The position numbers were made by a program, and so were the translations under genes. 64,000 nt of DNA from Citrobacter amalonaticus (GTDB lineage Bacteria > Pseudomonadota > Gammaproteobacteria > Enterobacterales > Enterobacteriaceae): contig NZ_JAGTXM010000003.1 in NCBI RefSeq assembly GCF_018252635.1, forward strand, positions 372,001-436,000. The letters run 5' to 3'. Every line of letters starts with the position of its first letter. The stretch's first letter is position 1. The notes beneath the pieces were generated by a model that saw only the letters and a program-made list of their open reading frames with translations, made no database searches and had not been told where the DNA came from. Of this stretch, positions 32,157 to 45,858 are shown piece by piece.

Positions 32157-33736
32157 TCATGGCCCGTTTTCAGACCCGTCGTTTTAGCCAGTTGCGACAG
32201 CAGTTGCTGGCGAAAGAAGAAGTCGCGATTATCGATGTCCGTGAAGAGGCCGACTTCGCCCAAAATCACCCGCTGTTTGCCGCGAATCTGCCTTTGAGCA
32301 AACTCGAACTGGAGATCTTTCGCCGCATACCCCGTCGCCACACCGCCATCACGGTCTATGACAATGGCGAAGGATTAGCGGCGCTGGCGATCGCGCGACT
32401 GCAACAATGGGGCTATACTGATGTCGCACAACTGGAAGGAGGGCTTGCTGGCTGGAAAGCGGCGGGCGGTGAACTGTTCCAGGATGTGAATTCCCCTAGT
32501 AAGGCCTTCGGTGAATTTGTCGAAGCGCATAAAGCCACGCCCTCGCTCAGCGCGCAGGCTGTGAAATCGTTAATCGACCAGCAGGCGGACATCGTTATCG
32601 TCGATGCCAGACGATTTGATGAGTACCAGACGATGAGCATTCCCGGCAGTATTAGCGTACCGGGAGCAGAACTGGCGCAGCGCATTGCCGCCCTCGCCCC
32701 TCATCGCGAAACGCAGGTGATTGTGAACTGCGCCGGACGCACCCGCAGTATTATCGGCGCCCAGTCACTGATTAACGCCGGTATCGAGAATCCGGTCTTC
32801 GCGCTGCGTAATGGCACGATTGGCTGGACGCTGGCGGGCTTTACGCTGGAGCACCAGCAGCAGCGCCATTATGACGATGCCGCCGTCGCCCCCGAGGCTA
32901 CGCGCCTGCAGGCCCGGGAACTGGCTGAACGTGCCGGGGTCATTTTCATCGACAGCGCCACGCTTGCCCGCTGGAGACAGGATGACTCGCGCACCACCTA
33001 TCTTTTTGATGTTCGCAGTCAGCAGGAGTTCGAGGCCGCGCATCTGCCGGGCAGCATCAGCGCACCCGGCGGGCAACTGATCCAGGAGACCGACCACTTC
33101 GCCAGCGTTCGCGGAGCGCGGATTGTGCTGATTGATGATGACGGGGTGCGCAGCGCGATGACAGCCTCCTGGCTGGCGCAGATGGGGTGGGAAGTGGCCG
33201 TGTTAAATGCCAACCCGGCAGCGTTCACAGCATCGGGCGCAGCCGTCGCTGCGCTGCCGCCCGCGCCGAGCGCCGAAGAGATCTCCCCGCAGCAACTGGC
33301 TGAAGATTTAACCCAGGCCAGCACGGTGTTGCTTGATTTCACCACCAGCGCGAACTATATCGCCCGGCATATTCCTGGCGCGTGGTGGCTGACGCGCTCA
33401 CAGCTCCCGCAGGCGCTGGAAAACGTGCCAGAAGCCAGGCGCTATGTTCTGACCTGCGGCAGTAGTCTGCTTGCCCGTTATGCAATAGCAGACGTCGCCG
33501 CGCTGACCGGCAAACCGGTGCAGCTCCTGGCAGGCGGCACCCAGGCATGGATTGCACAGAACCGTCCACTGGAACACGGGGCACAACGGCTTGCTGTTGC
33601 TCGTCGCGATCGCTATCGTCGCCCTTATGAAGGAACGGATAACTCTGCACGCGCGACGCAGGCTTATCTCGACTGGGAGTACGGCCTGGTAGCCCAGCTT
33701 GAGCGCGACGGTACGCACGGTTTCTACACCGTCTGA
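32153..33736 (+). CDS. four-domain rhodanese sulfurtransferase
   Basis: This 527-residue protein is four rhodanese domains in a row, about 1-108, 125-232, 250-355 and 372-475. Domains 2 and 4 keep the active-site cysteine (C191 in VNCAGRTRS and C433 in LTCGSSLLA). In domains 1 and 3 the position is Asp (VYDNGEGL, LIDDDGVRS). A basic tail of about 50 residues follows. Rhodaneses move sulfane sulfur; the alternation suggests two duplicated active/inactive pairs. It is translationally coupled to the thiol dioxygenase, so it likely handles persulfide or the sulfur product of that enzyme. Confidence 0.9.
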   Translation: MIMARFQTRRFSQLRQQLLAKEEVAIIDVREEADFAQNHPLFAANLPLSKLELEIFRRIPRRHTAITVYDNGEGLAALAIARLQQWGYTDVAQLEGGLAGWKAAGGELFQDVNSPSKAFGEFVEAHKATPSLSAQAVKSLIDQQADIVIVDARRFDEYQTMSIPGSISVPGAELAQRIAALAPHRETQVIVNCAGRTRSIIGAQSLINAGIENPVFALRNGTIGWTLAGFTLEHQQQRHYDDAAVAPEATRLQARELAERAGVIFIDSATLARWRQDDSRTTYLFDVRSQQEFEAAHLPGSISAPGGQLIQETDHFASVRGARIVLIDDDGVRSAMTASWLAQMGWEVAVLNANPAAFTASGAAVAALPPAPSAEEISPQQLAEDLTQASTVLLDFTTSANYIARHIPGAWWLTRSQLPQALENVPEARRYVLTCGSSLLARYAIADVAALTGKPVQLLAGGTQAWIAQNRPLEHGAQRLAVARRDRYRRPYEGTDNSARATQAYLDWEYGLVAQLERDGTHGFYTV

Positions 33737-33770
33737 GGGCGCACACGTTGCCGGGGCGCCTGGCGACCGC

Positions 33771-34538
33771 TTATTTCTTATGCCAGTACGCCGCCGCACG
33801 GACTAACTGCTGATCAAACGGCGCCTGCTCAAAGCGGCGGCTGAGGTTTTTTACCACCTTCCCTTCGCCGGTGATCCAGATGAAGTAATCGTCTTCCGGT
33901 ACCTCAATCTGCGCCAGCCGTGCGGCAACCGCCTGCTCATCGTGTCCCAGCCATTCGATGGCAAAATCGCCCAGATGCGCGAGATAATCCTGATACGCCG
34001 GATCGGCGACGCTCACCAGCGCGGTCACCGTCGGTTTTACCGGTAAGCGACTCAACGCCTCAAGACGACGCCGCAACGCTGGCATACCGGACTCATCACA
34101 CACATAGAGCTGGTAAGCGTAGTCTTCCGGCACCACCAGCGAACCACGCGGCCCGCCGATGGTTAGCGTATCGCCTTCGCGCGCCTTCATAGCCCAGCCG
34201 CTCGCCACACCGCCGTCGTGAATAAAGAAATCCAGCGCCAGTTCATGACAGGCTTCATCGTACAGCGGAGTGTAGTCGCGAGAGGCCGGACGTACTCCGT
34301 CCCCCCAAACAATGCCCTCATCCGTTACCGTTGGCGGAACAAACTGGCTGCCAGGCTGCGGGAAAAAAACCTTGCTATGGTCGTCAAAGCCTCGTGAGTT
34401 AAAGCCTTCCAGCGCCTCGCCACCGAGGACAATACGCTGAAACCCCGTTCCGATACGTTCTACGCGCAAAACGGTAAGTTCGCGAAAGCGCAGTTCATTA
34501 CGCACGCGCTGAGGGTAACGTGTAGTTTTATCCATCAT
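33771..34538 (-). CDS. yqjH: NADPH-dependent ferric-chelate reductase
   Basis: This 255-residue siderophore-interacting protein (ViuB family) matches E. coli YqjH. It has a FAD-binding barrel with SRDYTPLYD and an NAD(P)H domain with YVCDESGMPALRRRLE and WITGEGKVVKNLSRRF. It reduces ferric siderophores in the cytoplasm to release iron. AAGG lies six bases before the ATG at 34538. A Fur box and YqjI operators in the divergent region show control by iron and by YqjI, as known in E. coli. Confidence 0.97.
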   Translation of the reverse strand: MMDKTTRYPQRVRNELRFRELTVLRVERIGTGFQRIVLGGEALEGFNSRGFDDHSKVFFPQPGSQFVPPTVTDEGIVWGDGVRPASRDYTPLYDEACHELALDFFIHDGGVASGWAMKAREGDTLTIGGPRGSLVVPEDYAYQLYVCDESGMPALRRRLEALSRLPVKPTVTALVSVADPAYQDYLAHLGDFAIEWLGHDEQAVAARLAQIEVPEDDYFIWITGEGKVVKNLSRRFEQAPFDQQLVRAAAYWHKK

Positions 34539-34558
34539 TTTTGACCTTCTCGTTATAA

Positions 34559-34572
34559 TAAGATATATCTAA
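34559..34572. promoter_or_regulatory. YqjI operator, yqjH side
   Basis: The palindrome AGATATATCT (34561-34570), within TAAGATATATCTAA, lies 20 bases before yqjH. The same sequence recurs on the yqjI side. YqjI is known to bind both promoters. Confidence 0.75.
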
Positions 34573-34584
34573 ATATGGTTTTCA

Positions 34585-34603
34585 AATGATAATGATTGTT
34601 AAT
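34585..34603. promoter_or_regulatory. Fur box
   Basis: AATGATAATGATTGTTAAT matches the Fur consensus GATAATGATAATCATTATC well over its left two-thirds. It lies in the yqjH promoter; E. coli yqjH is Fur-repressed. Confidence 0.7.
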
Positions 34604-34732
34604 AGCCAGAATTGCAAGTCATTTTTTGATAGCGTCTGGAACGTTACGTCTTTAAATATTTTTCATTTAAATTTATATAGTTATAAATATTTCCAATACT
34701 TCCCTTGTCAAAGTCTTCATTTTAGATATAAA

Positions 34733-34746
34733 TTAGATATATCTAA
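34733..34746. promoter_or_regulatory. YqjI operator, yqjI side
   Basis: TTAGATATATCTAA is a perfect 14-base palindrome 16 bases before the yqjI start. It is the twin of the site at 34559-34572 and would give autoregulation. Confidence 0.78.
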
Positions 34747-34762
34747 ATAACAGGAGATTATC

Positions 34763-35320
34763 ATGCGACATCATCATGAAGGTTGCTGTAAAGGCGAAGG
34801 GCATCATCACGGCGGTTGCGAACATCGTCACGGTAGAGGTGGCGGGGGCGGACGGCGTCAGCGCTTTTTTGGCCATGGGGAGCTGCGTCTGGTGATTCTG
34901 GATATTCTTTCTCGCGAAGCCAGCCACGGTTATGAGTTAATCAAAGCCATCGAGAATCTGACGCAGGGCAACTATACGCCGAGTCCGGGCGTGATCTACC
35001 CAACGCTGGATTTCCTCCAGGATCAGGCCTTTATTACGATCAGCGAAGAGGATGGCGGGCGTAAAAAAATCACCATTACTGCCACCGGCGCGCAATGGCT
35101 GGAAGAAAATCGTGAACATCTCGGCCACATTCAGGAACGCGTCAACGCGCGCAATGTCGGCTTTGAACTGCGTAAGAACCCGCAGATGAAGCGAGCACTG
35201 GAAAACTTCAAGGCGGTGCTGGATCTGAGGGTGAATCAGGCTGACATCAGCGACGCACAGTTAAAAAAGATCATTGGCGTGATCGACCGCGCGGCGCTGG
35301 AAATCACTCAGCTTGATTAA
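34763..35320 (+). CDS. yqjI: PadR-family nickel-responsive repressor
   Basis: The 185-residue protein has a His/Cys-rich N terminus (about 1-25, [19 protein letters not shown]), a metal-binding tail. The PadR winged helix follows ([35 protein letters not shown]) and then a dimerisation helix. E. coli YqjI is 207 residues; the metal tail is shorter here. It represses yqjH and itself and is released by nickel. Its stop overlaps the convergent chemoreceptor stop by four bases. Confidence 0.95.
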   Translation: MRHHHEGCCKGEGHHHGGCEHRHGRGGGGGRRQRFFGHGELRLVILDILSREASHGYELIKAIENLTQGNYTPSPGVIYPTLDFLQDQAFITISEEDGGRKKITITATGAQWLEENREHLGHIQERVNARNVGFELRKNPQMKRALENFKAVLDLRVNQADISDAQLKKIIGVIDRAALEITQLD

Positions 35321-36882
35321 GCAGGCAAGGCGTCACCGTCTCGAACGCGGAATACTTTCACCATCTCTTTTAAGTGTAACGCCTGCTCATTCAGTGACGC
35401 CGCTGCCGCAACAGACTCCTCGACCAGACAGGAGTTCTGCTGGGTAGTGGCGTCGATCAGGCCAATCGCGCTGTTGATCTGCGAAATCCCCTCGGTCTGC
35501 TCGCGGCTGGCCTGGCCTATCTCACGCAGGATCACATCCATCTCCTCGACGTTGTTGACCATGCCATTTATCAGGCTGTTCGCCTTCTCGACCAGTAGCA
35601 TCCCCTCCTGGGTCTGACCGGTGGAATCCTCAATCAGATGGCGGATCTCGCTGGCAGAGGATGCGCTTTTCTGCGCCAACTGGCGTACTTCCCCTGCCAC
35701 CACGGCAAACCCACGGCCATGCTCACCGGCTCGCGCGGCTTCGACAGCCGCATTTAGCGCCAGAATATTGGTCTGGAATGCAATGGAGTCAATCAGGTTG
35801 ATGATGTCCGACATGCGGTTAGATGTTTCATTAATCACGCGCATTTTTTGCGTCACCTGATTCATCATCTCGCCATTGTTCTTCACAACGGTCGCCGCCC
35901 CCGCCGAGAGCTTCGTCGCTTCTCCGGTATGTTCGGCCGTGTTTTTTACCGTGGCGGTGATCTGCTCCATTGACGCGGCCGTCTGCTCGACGGAGCTCGC
36001 CTGTTCTTCAGTACGTGCAGCCAGATCCTGGTTCCCGGCGACGATCTGCGCCGCCGCGCTGGAGATATTCTCCGACCCGTTCTGGACTTCCTGGACGATC
36101 TCCAGCAGGCGAGTTTTCATTACCATCAGCGCATGCAGCAGTTCGCCGGTCTCGTCTTTCTGCGTGGTGAGGATATTGCGGGTCAGGTCGCCCTCGGCAA
36201 TCGCTTCGGCAAACTGCACCGCTTCATTCAGCGGGCGGGTGATGGATCGCACGATATACCAGCCCATCATACAGCCCGCAGCAATACCGATGAGCGCCAG
36301 CGCGATAAGCAGCGCCCGGTTCGCGGTAAAGTCGCCTGCCACCTGCGCGCCAGCGCGCAGCATCTGTGTATCTTCAATGGCGATCAGCGCCTGAACTTTC
36401 TCTTTATAGGCCTGCTGTACATTGACCGTCGTGGTCATCATTTCCTGCATGGCCGCCTGTCGGTTGTGGTTTTGCAGTTCCTGCAGAATGCGGAATCGGG
36501 AGGCGAGATACTGCTCGCGCACGTCGCGGATCCCGGCGATGACCTTTTTCGATTCGGCGTTTAGCGGCGCAGCGTCAAGTTCATCGAGCAGCACCGTAAT
36601 CTGCTGGCTAATGGTGTCGAGCTTTTTCTGTGACGTCTGGGCCCAGCGTCCCTCTTCATCCATCAACATCAGCTGCTGCGTGCTGACAAAATCCTGAAAA
36701 TGATCGATGAGCTTATTGGCTTTTACCGTGACGGGATAGTCATTGGTGATGATGTTTTGCATACCGCTGTTCGCGCGGTCCAGGCTAAATAATGAAAGGC
36801 CCGAACTCACCATCATCAGTACAATAAACAATCCAAACGCGATAAATAATTTTGAGCGAATTTTCATGTTACGCAAAAACAT
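35317..36882 (-). CDS. methyl-accepting chemotaxis protein (McpC-like by position)
   Basis: This 521-residue receptor has an N-terminal membrane helix, a four-helix-bundle periplasmic domain (about 30-185), a second membrane helix, HAMP ([20 protein letters not shown]) and the signalling hairpin with tip [20 protein letters not shown]. There is no NWETF tail, so it is a low-abundance type receptor. A near-perfect sigma-28 promoter precedes it. In Salmonella the receptor next to aer is McpC (repellent response to cystine, from memory). Orthology is likely but unproven. E. coli K-12 lacks a receptor here. Confidence 0.9.
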   Translation of the reverse strand: MFLRNMKIRSKLFIAFGLFIVLMMVSSGLSLFSLDRANSGMQNIITNDYPVTVKANKLIDHFQDFVSTQQLMLMDEEGRWAQTSQKKLDTISQQITVLLDELDAAPLNAESKKVIAGIRDVREQYLASRFRILQELQNHNRQAAMQEMMTTTVNVQQAYKEKVQALIAIEDTQMLRAGAQVAGDFTANRALLIALALIGIAAGCMMGWYIVRSITRPLNEAVQFAEAIAEGDLTRNILTTQKDETGELLHALMVMKTRLLEIVQEVQNGSENISSAAAQIVAGNQDLAARTEEQASSVEQTAASMEQITATVKNTAEHTGEATKLSAGAATVVKNNGEMMNQVTQKMRVINETSNRMSDIINLIDSIAFQTNILALNAAVEAARAGEHGRGFAVVAGEVRQLAQKSASSASEIRHLIEDSTGQTQEGMLLVEKANSLINGMVNNVEEMDVILREIGQASREQTEGISQINSAIGLIDATTQQNSCLVEESVAAAASLNEQALHLKEMVKVFRVRDGDALPA

Positions 36883-36921
36883 ATATTCTCCCTGGAGACA
36901 GTTTTCTTCAGACAGATTCCT

Positions 36922-36948
36922 TTATCGGTAACAAACTCACTAACTTTA
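36922..36948 (-). promoter_or_regulatory. sigma-28 (FliA) promoter of the chemoreceptor gene
   Basis: On the minus strand TAAAGTTA-N11-ACCGATAA matches the FliA consensus TAAAGTTT-N11-GCCGATAA at 14 of 16 positions. It lies 40 bases before the receptor start. Confidence 0.88.
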
Positions 36949-37090
36949 TGATATTGATCGCTTTTTATTATCAATAATTACCAGTAAATAGTTTTTAACG
37001 ATGAATAGAGGAAGACCGATCGTTATATAAACGATTTTTTATAATGTCTAAATAGCCAAAAGAGAGAAATTGAAAGACACAAATAAAATA

Positions 37091-37112
37091 AAAAAACCAC
37101 CCGCAGGTGGTA
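37091..37112 (-). terminator. aer terminator
   Basis: On the minus strand CCACC-TGCG-GGTGG is followed by seven T. It lies about 80 bases after the aer stop and separates aer from the sigma-28 promoter of the next receptor. Confidence 0.8.
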
Positions 37113-37192
37113 ATATTTAATATATCATTAACATTGTTATTACAATAACGCTTACCATTACCAGTAAGCGTTGATGAGGATAAAGAACAGGA

Positions 37193-38713
37193 TTAGTGCA
37201 GCACCGTCACGGCATCGGCCAGACGACTGGCACGGTGTTTAACCATGGCGGAGACCTGCGCGCTCTCTTCAACCAGCTCGGCGTTCTTCTGCGTGATGTC
37301 GTTAAGTTCGCCTACCGCACGCGTCAGACTGGTCAATCCGTCGGACTGCTCAAGCGTTGAATGGCTGATCTGTGCAATCAACTGGGTGACGTTTTGTACC
37401 TGAGAGACAATGTCATCCATCGTACGCCCCGCCGCATGGACCTGTTGAGAACCCGACTGCACTTTATCCGCACTGGCATCGATCAGCTTACGGATATCAT
37501 TCGCCGCGCTGGCGCTACGGCTGGCCAGATGGCGCACTTCACCCGCCACGACGGCAAATCCTTTGCCCTGCTCACCCGCCCTGGCCGCTTCAACCGCGGC
37601 ATTCAGCGCCAGGATATTGGTCTGGAAAGCGATGTCGTTAATCAGCGTGGTGATAGTGCCGATGCGCTGCGTGCTGTTGGCGATGTCATCCATGGTTTTA
37701 ATGACGGTGTCCATCGCCTCGCCGCCCTGCGTCGCCGCACTACTGGCGGCAATCGACAGCTTATCGGCGGCGGACGCGGTTTCTGAGTTTTGTTTTACCG
37801 ACGCTGCCATTTGATTCATGGTGGTCACCGTCTGCTGCACGTTATCGACCGTCTGGCGCGTGTGCTTATTCAGATCTTCATTCCCTTTCGCTAAGGTTTC
37901 ACTACCGCTTCTGACGCTCGACACCTGGCTTGAAACGTCGTTGATTAGCCAGCGGCACATCAGGCCAAGTTGCCCGATGGCGCGTAGCGTTAACCCCAGT
38001 TCATCACTGCGATTGAGATGCACAACGCTGTTCCGCTCACCGGTCGCCACCTTCAGCGCCTGCTTCGCCACGTTTTCAATCGGACGGACAATCTGCCACT
38101 CAAAAGCCGCCGTACCCAACAGCATCACCAGCGCACACATCAGTTGTGCGAGCCACGGCGCGCCGGACAGGTGTAGCGCCGCCGCCAGTGCCGCGGTGAT
38201 CAGCACCATCACACTGCGGACCCGCCAACGCACCGGCATTGCCGGCAGTTTCCCGAGCCATCCCTTACGCACCACCAGTCCTTTGTGGATTCGGCGTCGA
38301 CAACGACCTTCATTGAGCGCCTTGTAAAGCGGCTCAACCGTGGCGATCTCAGCGTCGGTCGCGCGGGTGCGAATTGACATATACCCCGTCACGTTTCCCT
38401 CACGCACCATCGGGACCGCGTTCGCCCGAACCCAGTAGTGATCGCCATTTTTACGGCGATTTTTGACGATGCCGCTCCACGGCTCGCCCTGTTGCAGGGT
38501 GTACCACATGTCGGCAAAGGCCGCTTTCGGCATATCCGGGTGACGCACCAGGTTGTGCGGTTGCGACAGCAATTCATTGAGTGAGTAACCGCTAATATTG
38601 ACGAACGTATCGTTGGCGTGCGTGATATAGCTGTGGAGATCGGTAGTTGACATGAGGGTCGTATCGTCATCCAGCGGTGTATTTTGCTGGGTAACGTAGA
38701 GCTGAAAAGACAT
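37193..38713 (-). CDS. aer: aerotaxis and energy sensor
   Basis: This 506-residue protein has the length of E. coli Aer. The N-terminal PAS domain binds FAD ([35 protein letters not shown]). A membrane anchor (about 165-205), a HAMP-like segment and the chemotaxis signalling domain with [20 protein letters not shown] follow. It senses redox state in the cytoplasm and steers cells to oxygen. It lacks methylation and NWETF features. A sigma-28 promoter precedes it, so it belongs to the flagellar class 3 regulon. Confidence 0.97.
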   Translation of the reverse strand: MSFQLYVTQQNTPLDDDTTLMSTTDLHSYITHANDTFVNISGYSLNELLSQPHNLVRHPDMPKAAFADMWYTLQQGEPWSGIVKNRRKNGDHYWVRANAVPMVREGNVTGYMSIRTRATDAEIATVEPLYKALNEGRCRRRIHKGLVVRKGWLGKLPAMPVRWRVRSVMVLITAALAAALHLSGAPWLAQLMCALVMLLGTAAFEWQIVRPIENVAKQALKVATGERNSVVHLNRSDELGLTLRAIGQLGLMCRWLINDVSSQVSSVRSGSETLAKGNEDLNKHTRQTVDNVQQTVTTMNQMAASVKQNSETASAADKLSIAASSAATQGGEAMDTVIKTMDDIANSTQRIGTITTLINDIAFQTNILALNAAVEAARAGEQGKGFAVVAGEVRHLASRSASAANDIRKLIDASADKVQSGSQQVHAAGRTMDDIVSQVQNVTQLIAQISHSTLEQSDGLTSLTRAVGELNDITQKNAELVEESAQVSAMVKHRASRLADAVTVLH

Positions 38714-38762
38714 AGTCGCGTCCTGTGCAAGTTATCTGGTTGTTAACTTCTTGTCAGATGTT

Positions 38763-38789
38763 ATTTCGGCGCTAACAGATTTATCTTTA
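38763..38789 (-). promoter_or_regulatory. sigma-28 (FliA) promoter of aer
   Basis: On the minus strand TAAAGATA-N11-GCCGAAAT fits the FliA consensus with exact spacing. It lies 50 bases before the aer start. Confidence 0.82.
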
Positions 38790-39034
38790 GATGTTAAATT
38801 TGATTTAGATCGCAATTTGCGATTAAACCTCATAATTTGTACGAATTCTAATTGATTGATTTAAAATACTTTCGCTTTGCAACTATAAAATTACACGGCG
38901 AGACACGCACTGTTATCGCGCAACTTTCGCACTATTTTTGCGCAATCGCCCCTTCTGACGCCGCTCTCGCACGGTCTTTTTTTGCGCAAAAAACCGGTAG
39001 CTGTTAACAAATGAGATTAAATGTTGCGCAATAA

Positions 39035-40522
<1,488 letters not shown>

Positions 40523-40537
40523 ATCATAGCAACGGAT

Positions 40538-40577
40538 AAGCGTAGCGCCGGATGGCGCTACGCTTATCCGGCCTACA
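40538..40577. repeat. REP element after patA
   Basis: CGGATAAGCGTAGCGCC..GGCGCTACGCTTATCCGG forms the usual REP hairpin. Confidence 0.85.
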
Positions 40578-40680
40578 ACGACCCACACTTTTTTGAATCC
40601 CATCACAATCATCGCATTCCCCTTTTCCCTTTTACTCGTCGACGGCTAAATTAGACACTCATCCGACCACATAACAATAA

Positions 40681-42720
<2,040 letters not shown>

Positions 42721-42724
42721 TCTG

Positions 42725-42805
42725 CCTGATGGCGCTACGCTTATCAGGCCTACAGGATAGCCTCCCAATACGTAGGCCGGATAAGGCGAAGCCGCCATCC
42801 GGCAC
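42725..42805. repeat. BIME (two REPs) between fadH and rlmG
   Basis: GCCTGATGGCGCTACGCTTA TCAGGCC and GGCCGGATAAGGCGAAGCCG CCATCCGGC are two convergent REP units in the 90-base gap between convergent genes. Confidence 0.85.
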
Positions 42806-42810
42806 ACGCA

Positions 42811-43947
42811 TTAGCGGCGACGGCCAACTTTCACCGCTTTGAGCACCACAAACTTATTGTTGGTTGCAACGGTGGCGCAGTTGCCGAAGATCTTCTTCAG
42901 CTTGTGGAAGTAGTCGAGGTGACGGTTGGCAACGATATACAGCTCGCCATTGATCTTCAGACAGCGACGGGCGTGGTGGAACATTTCCCACGCGATGTTA
43001 TCCGTCAACGCGTGCTTCTGATGGAACGGTGGGTTGCACAATACGGCGTTAAAACGGAAAGGCTCAACACCGGACAGCGCGTTGTTAATCATAAACTCGC
43101 AGCGATCGAGCGCTTCGGGCAGGTTAGTTTCCACATTAAGGCGGCTCGATGCCACCGCCATCGGTGACTCATCCACAAAGACCACGCTCGCCTGCGGATT
43201 TTTTTCCAGCAGTGTCAGGCCAATCACGCCGTTGCCACAGCCGAGATCGACAATCTCCCCTTCCAGATTCTCTGGCAGGTGCTGCATGAAGAAGCGGGCG
43301 CCAATATCCAGCCCGGTACGGGAGAAGACGTTGGCATGGTTATGGATGATCCAGTCGGTGCCTTCCAGCGTCCAGCTCAGCGTTTCCGGCGCATCGGCCA
43401 GAGTTGGCTCACTGAAGGTGCAATTGATAAGACGCGCCTTTTTCCACGCCAGCGTGGTGGTCGTTGGCCCGAGCACTTTCTCAAACAGCTCCAGCGTGGA
43501 GTTATGGATATCCCGCGCCTTCGCGCCAGCAATGATCCGGGTTTGCGGGGTTACCACTTTTCGCAGCGCGCGCAGCTGTTGCTCAAGCAAGGCCAGCGTT
43601 TTGGGTACTTTAATCAGCACTACGCCTGGCGCCTGGGGATATTCCGCCGTGCTGTCGAGGAATTTGACGCTGGACTCGGCGATGTCGTTATGACGCAGGT
43701 TTTCCCGCGTTGCCAGTTCGCTTAAATAAGAATCGCCAATACTGTAGGGCGACTGCTCCGCCAGCGCACAGCTCAACGCGCCGAAGGTATCATTCAGGAT
43801 CAGTACCGGGCCGCGAATCTCCGTATCGTCCAACTGTTGCAGCAGATACTCATCCGCCGCTTCCCACGCCAGCAGTGGGTTAACGTCGTCCGTTTCCGGG
43901 AAACGTTTTAGTGTCAGTGAACGGAAACCGTTGTCTGTGTGGCTCAT
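42811..43947 (-). CDS. rlmG: 23S rRNA m2G1835 methyltransferase
   Basis: This 378-residue SAM-dependent enzyme (YgjO) methylates guanine 1835 of 23S rRNA. The start [11 protein letters not shown] at 43947 has AGGAGG close upstream; the frame runs open another 75 codons without similarity. The C-terminal catalytic domain has [11 protein letters not shown] (SAM) and LCNPPFHQ (target base). The N-terminal half is a degenerate methyltransferase fold. It is divergent from ygjP. Confidence 0.97.
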   Translation of the reverse strand: MSHTDNGFRSLTLKRFPETDDVNPLLAWEAADEYLLQQLDDTEIRGPVLILNDTFGALSCALAEQSPYSIGDSYLSELATRENLRHNDIAESSVKFLDSTAEYPQAPGVVLIKVPKTLALLEQQLRALRKVVTPQTRIIAGAKARDIHNSTLELFEKVLGPTTTTLAWKKARLINCTFSEPTLADAPETLSWTLEGTDWIIHNHANVFSRTGLDIGARFFMQHLPENLEGEIVDLGCGNGVIGLTLLEKNPQASVVFVDESPMAVASSRLNVETNLPEALDRCEFMINNALSGVEPFRFNAVLCNPPFHQKHALTDNIAWEMFHHARRCLKINGELYIVANRHLDYFHKLKKIFGNCATVATNNKFVVLKAVKVGRRR

Positions 43948-44033
43948 CGGCCCTCCTGAATGGTAAAATTTTGGCGTATCCCGTAAAAGGGTGCGTGAGT
44001 ATACCTCAATTTTGTGGATTGGCGTGGACAGAG

Positions 44034-44537
44034 ATGAACGTACTGAACTACCTCCAGGGTTATCCGGAAAACCTGATTTCACAGGTGCGCACGCTGATTG
44101 CCGAGCAACGACTGGGCAAGGTGCTGGAAAAGCGCTATCCGGGAACGCATGATTTCGCAACGGATAAAGCACTCTGGCAATACACCCAGGATCTGAAAAG
44201 TCAGTTTCTGCGTAACGCCCCGCCTGTCAATAAAGTGATGTATGACAACAAGATCCACGTGCTGAAGAATGCGCTCGGCCTGCACACGGCAGTCTCTCGC
44301 GTGCAGGGCGGCAAGCTGAAAGCGAAAGCCGAGATCCGCGTTGCCACCGTGTTTCGCAACGCGCCAGAACCCTTTTTGCGAATGATCGTCGTCCACGAAC
44401 TGGCGCATCTGAAGGAAAAGGAGCACAACAAGGCGTTTTATCAGCTTTGCTGTCACATGGAACCGCACTATCACCAGCTGGAATTTGATACGCGGCTCTG
44501 GTTGACGCAGTTGTCATTAAAGGAAACTGCGCAGTAG
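44034..44537 (+). CDS. ygjP: YgjP family metallopeptidase-like protein
   Basis: The 167-residue protein has a zinc-peptidase motif, [18 protein letters not shown], with the HExxH-like HELAH followed by a third His and Glu. It is a member of the YgjP/WSS1-SprT-like group (DUF45). A protease role is expected from the motif but is not established. The ATG at 44034 follows the E. coli start. It is divergent from rlmG with a short shared promoter region. Confidence 0.95.
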   Translation: MNVLNYLQGYPENLISQVRTLIAEQRLGKVLEKRYPGTHDFATDKALWQYTQDLKSQFLRNAPPVNKVMYDNKIHVLKNALGLHTAVSRVQGGKLKAKAEIRVATVFRNAPEPFLRMIVVHELAHLKEKEHNKAFYQLCCHMEPHYHQLEFDTRLWLTQLSLKETAQ

Positions 44538-44606
44538 CGCACTGGCTTTGTCATAAAGGCGTGCTAAATTGACGACAGAATCCCTTTATGGAGCCTGAAG
44601 GCATTT

Positions 44607-45605
44607 ATGATACGTTTCGCAGTGATTGGCACAAACTGGATCACCCGCCAGTTTGTGGATGCCGCCCATGAGACCGGCAAATATAAGTTAACCGCAGTCT
44701 ATTCCCGCAGCCTCGAACAGGCGCAAACCTTCGCCAATGATTACCTCGTCGAGCATCTGTTTACCTCGCTGGATGCGATGGCGCAAAGCGATGCGATTGA
44801 CGCCGTGTACATTGCCAGCCCGAACTCACTGCACTTTCCTCAGACTCAACTCTTTCTGAGCCATAAAAAGCATGTGATCTGCGAGAAGCCGCTGGCGTCG
44901 AATCTGGCCGAAGTTGAAGCCGCCATCGCCTGCGCGCGGGAAAACCAGGTGGTACTTTACGAAGCCTTTAAAACCGCCAGTCTGCCTAATTTCCTGCTGT
45001 TACAGCAGTCGCTGCCGAAAGTGGGTAAGGTGCGCAAAGCGTTCCTCAATTACTGCCAGTACTCGTCGCGCTATCAGCGCTATCTTGACGGCGAAAATCC
45101 GAACACCTTTAACCCGGCCTTCTCTAACGGCTCGATCATGGACATTGGTTTCTACTGTCTGGCCTCTGCCGTGGCGCTGTGGGGTGAACCGCACAGCGTA
45201 CAGGCCTCTGCCAGCCTGCTGGAGAGCGGCGTGGATGCCCACGGCGTGGTAGTGATGGACTACGGTGATTTTAGCGTCACCCTCCAGCATTCCAAAGTGA
45301 GTGATTCCGTTGTCGACAGTGAAATTCAGGGCGAAGCCGGATCGCTGGCGATCGAAAAAATCTCCGAATGCCAGAAAGTTTGCTTTGTTCCGCGCGGCGG
45401 GAAAATCCAGGATCTGACACAACCGCAGCACATCAATACTATGCTGTATGAGGCAGAGGCGTTCGCAGCACTGGTAGACGCCAATGAAGTGAATCACCCT
45501 GGGTTGTCCAACAGTCGCATCACGGCAAAACTGTTAACCGAGATTCGTCGCCAGACCGGCGTCATCTTTCCGGCAGACGATGTCAGCCGCGCAGCCACTG
45601 CGTAA
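44607..45605 (+). CDS. ygjR: Gfo/Idh/MocA-family oxidoreductase
   Basis: The 332-residue protein has an N-terminal Rossmann domain (FAVIGTNWITRQFVDAA) and the family motif CEKPLASN with the conserved EKP lysine. The C-terminal beta-sheet dimer domain has GSIMDIGFYCLASAVALWG. It probably oxidises a sugar or related polyol with NAD(P), but the substrate is unknown. It follows ygjP as in E. coli. Confidence 0.94.
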   Translation: MIRFAVIGTNWITRQFVDAAHETGKYKLTAVYSRSLEQAQTFANDYLVEHLFTSLDAMAQSDAIDAVYIASPNSLHFPQTQLFLSHKKHVICEKPLASNLAEVEAAIACARENQVVLYEAFKTASLPNFLLLQQSLPKVGKVRKAFLNYCQYSSRYQRYLDGENPNTFNPAFSNGSIMDIGFYCLASAVALWGEPHSVQASASLLESGVDAHGVVVMDYGDFSVTLQHSKVSDSVVDSEIQGEAGSLAIEKISECQKVCFVPRGGKIQDLTQPQHINTMLYEAEAFAALVDANEVNHPGLSNSRITAKLLTEIRRQTGVIFPADDVSRAATA

Positions 45606-45751
45606 AACATTGTAAAACAGATGTTACAGGCCATTGACGGAATGCGTGGCCTGTCATATTTTGTTACCTGCAAAGGGGAGTAACTTCATTGTCGGTCGAT
45701 CGTCATTACGATGTGTGAATAACCACATCCGGTTACCGGGCAACGAAAAAG

Positions 45752-45776
45752 GAATGCGTTAACGCATTCTTTTTTT
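45752..45776 (+). terminator. first intrinsic terminator in the alx leader
   Basis: GAATGCGTTAACGCATTC is a perfect 18-base palindrome followed by seven T. Confidence 0.85.
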
Positions 45777-45824
45777 GTTGTAAGTGAGACCTTGCCGGAA
45801 GGCGAGGTCTATGCATAAAAAAGC

Positions 45825-45858
45825 AGCGGCTGACGTCTTCCGACGTTGGCCTTTTTTA
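45825..45858 (+). terminator. second terminator-like hairpin in the alx leader
   Basis: GGCTGACGTC and GACGTTGGCC pair with G-U wobbles around TTCC and are followed by TTTTTT. It ends 17 bases before the alx start and just before the ribosome-binding site. Confidence 0.75.
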
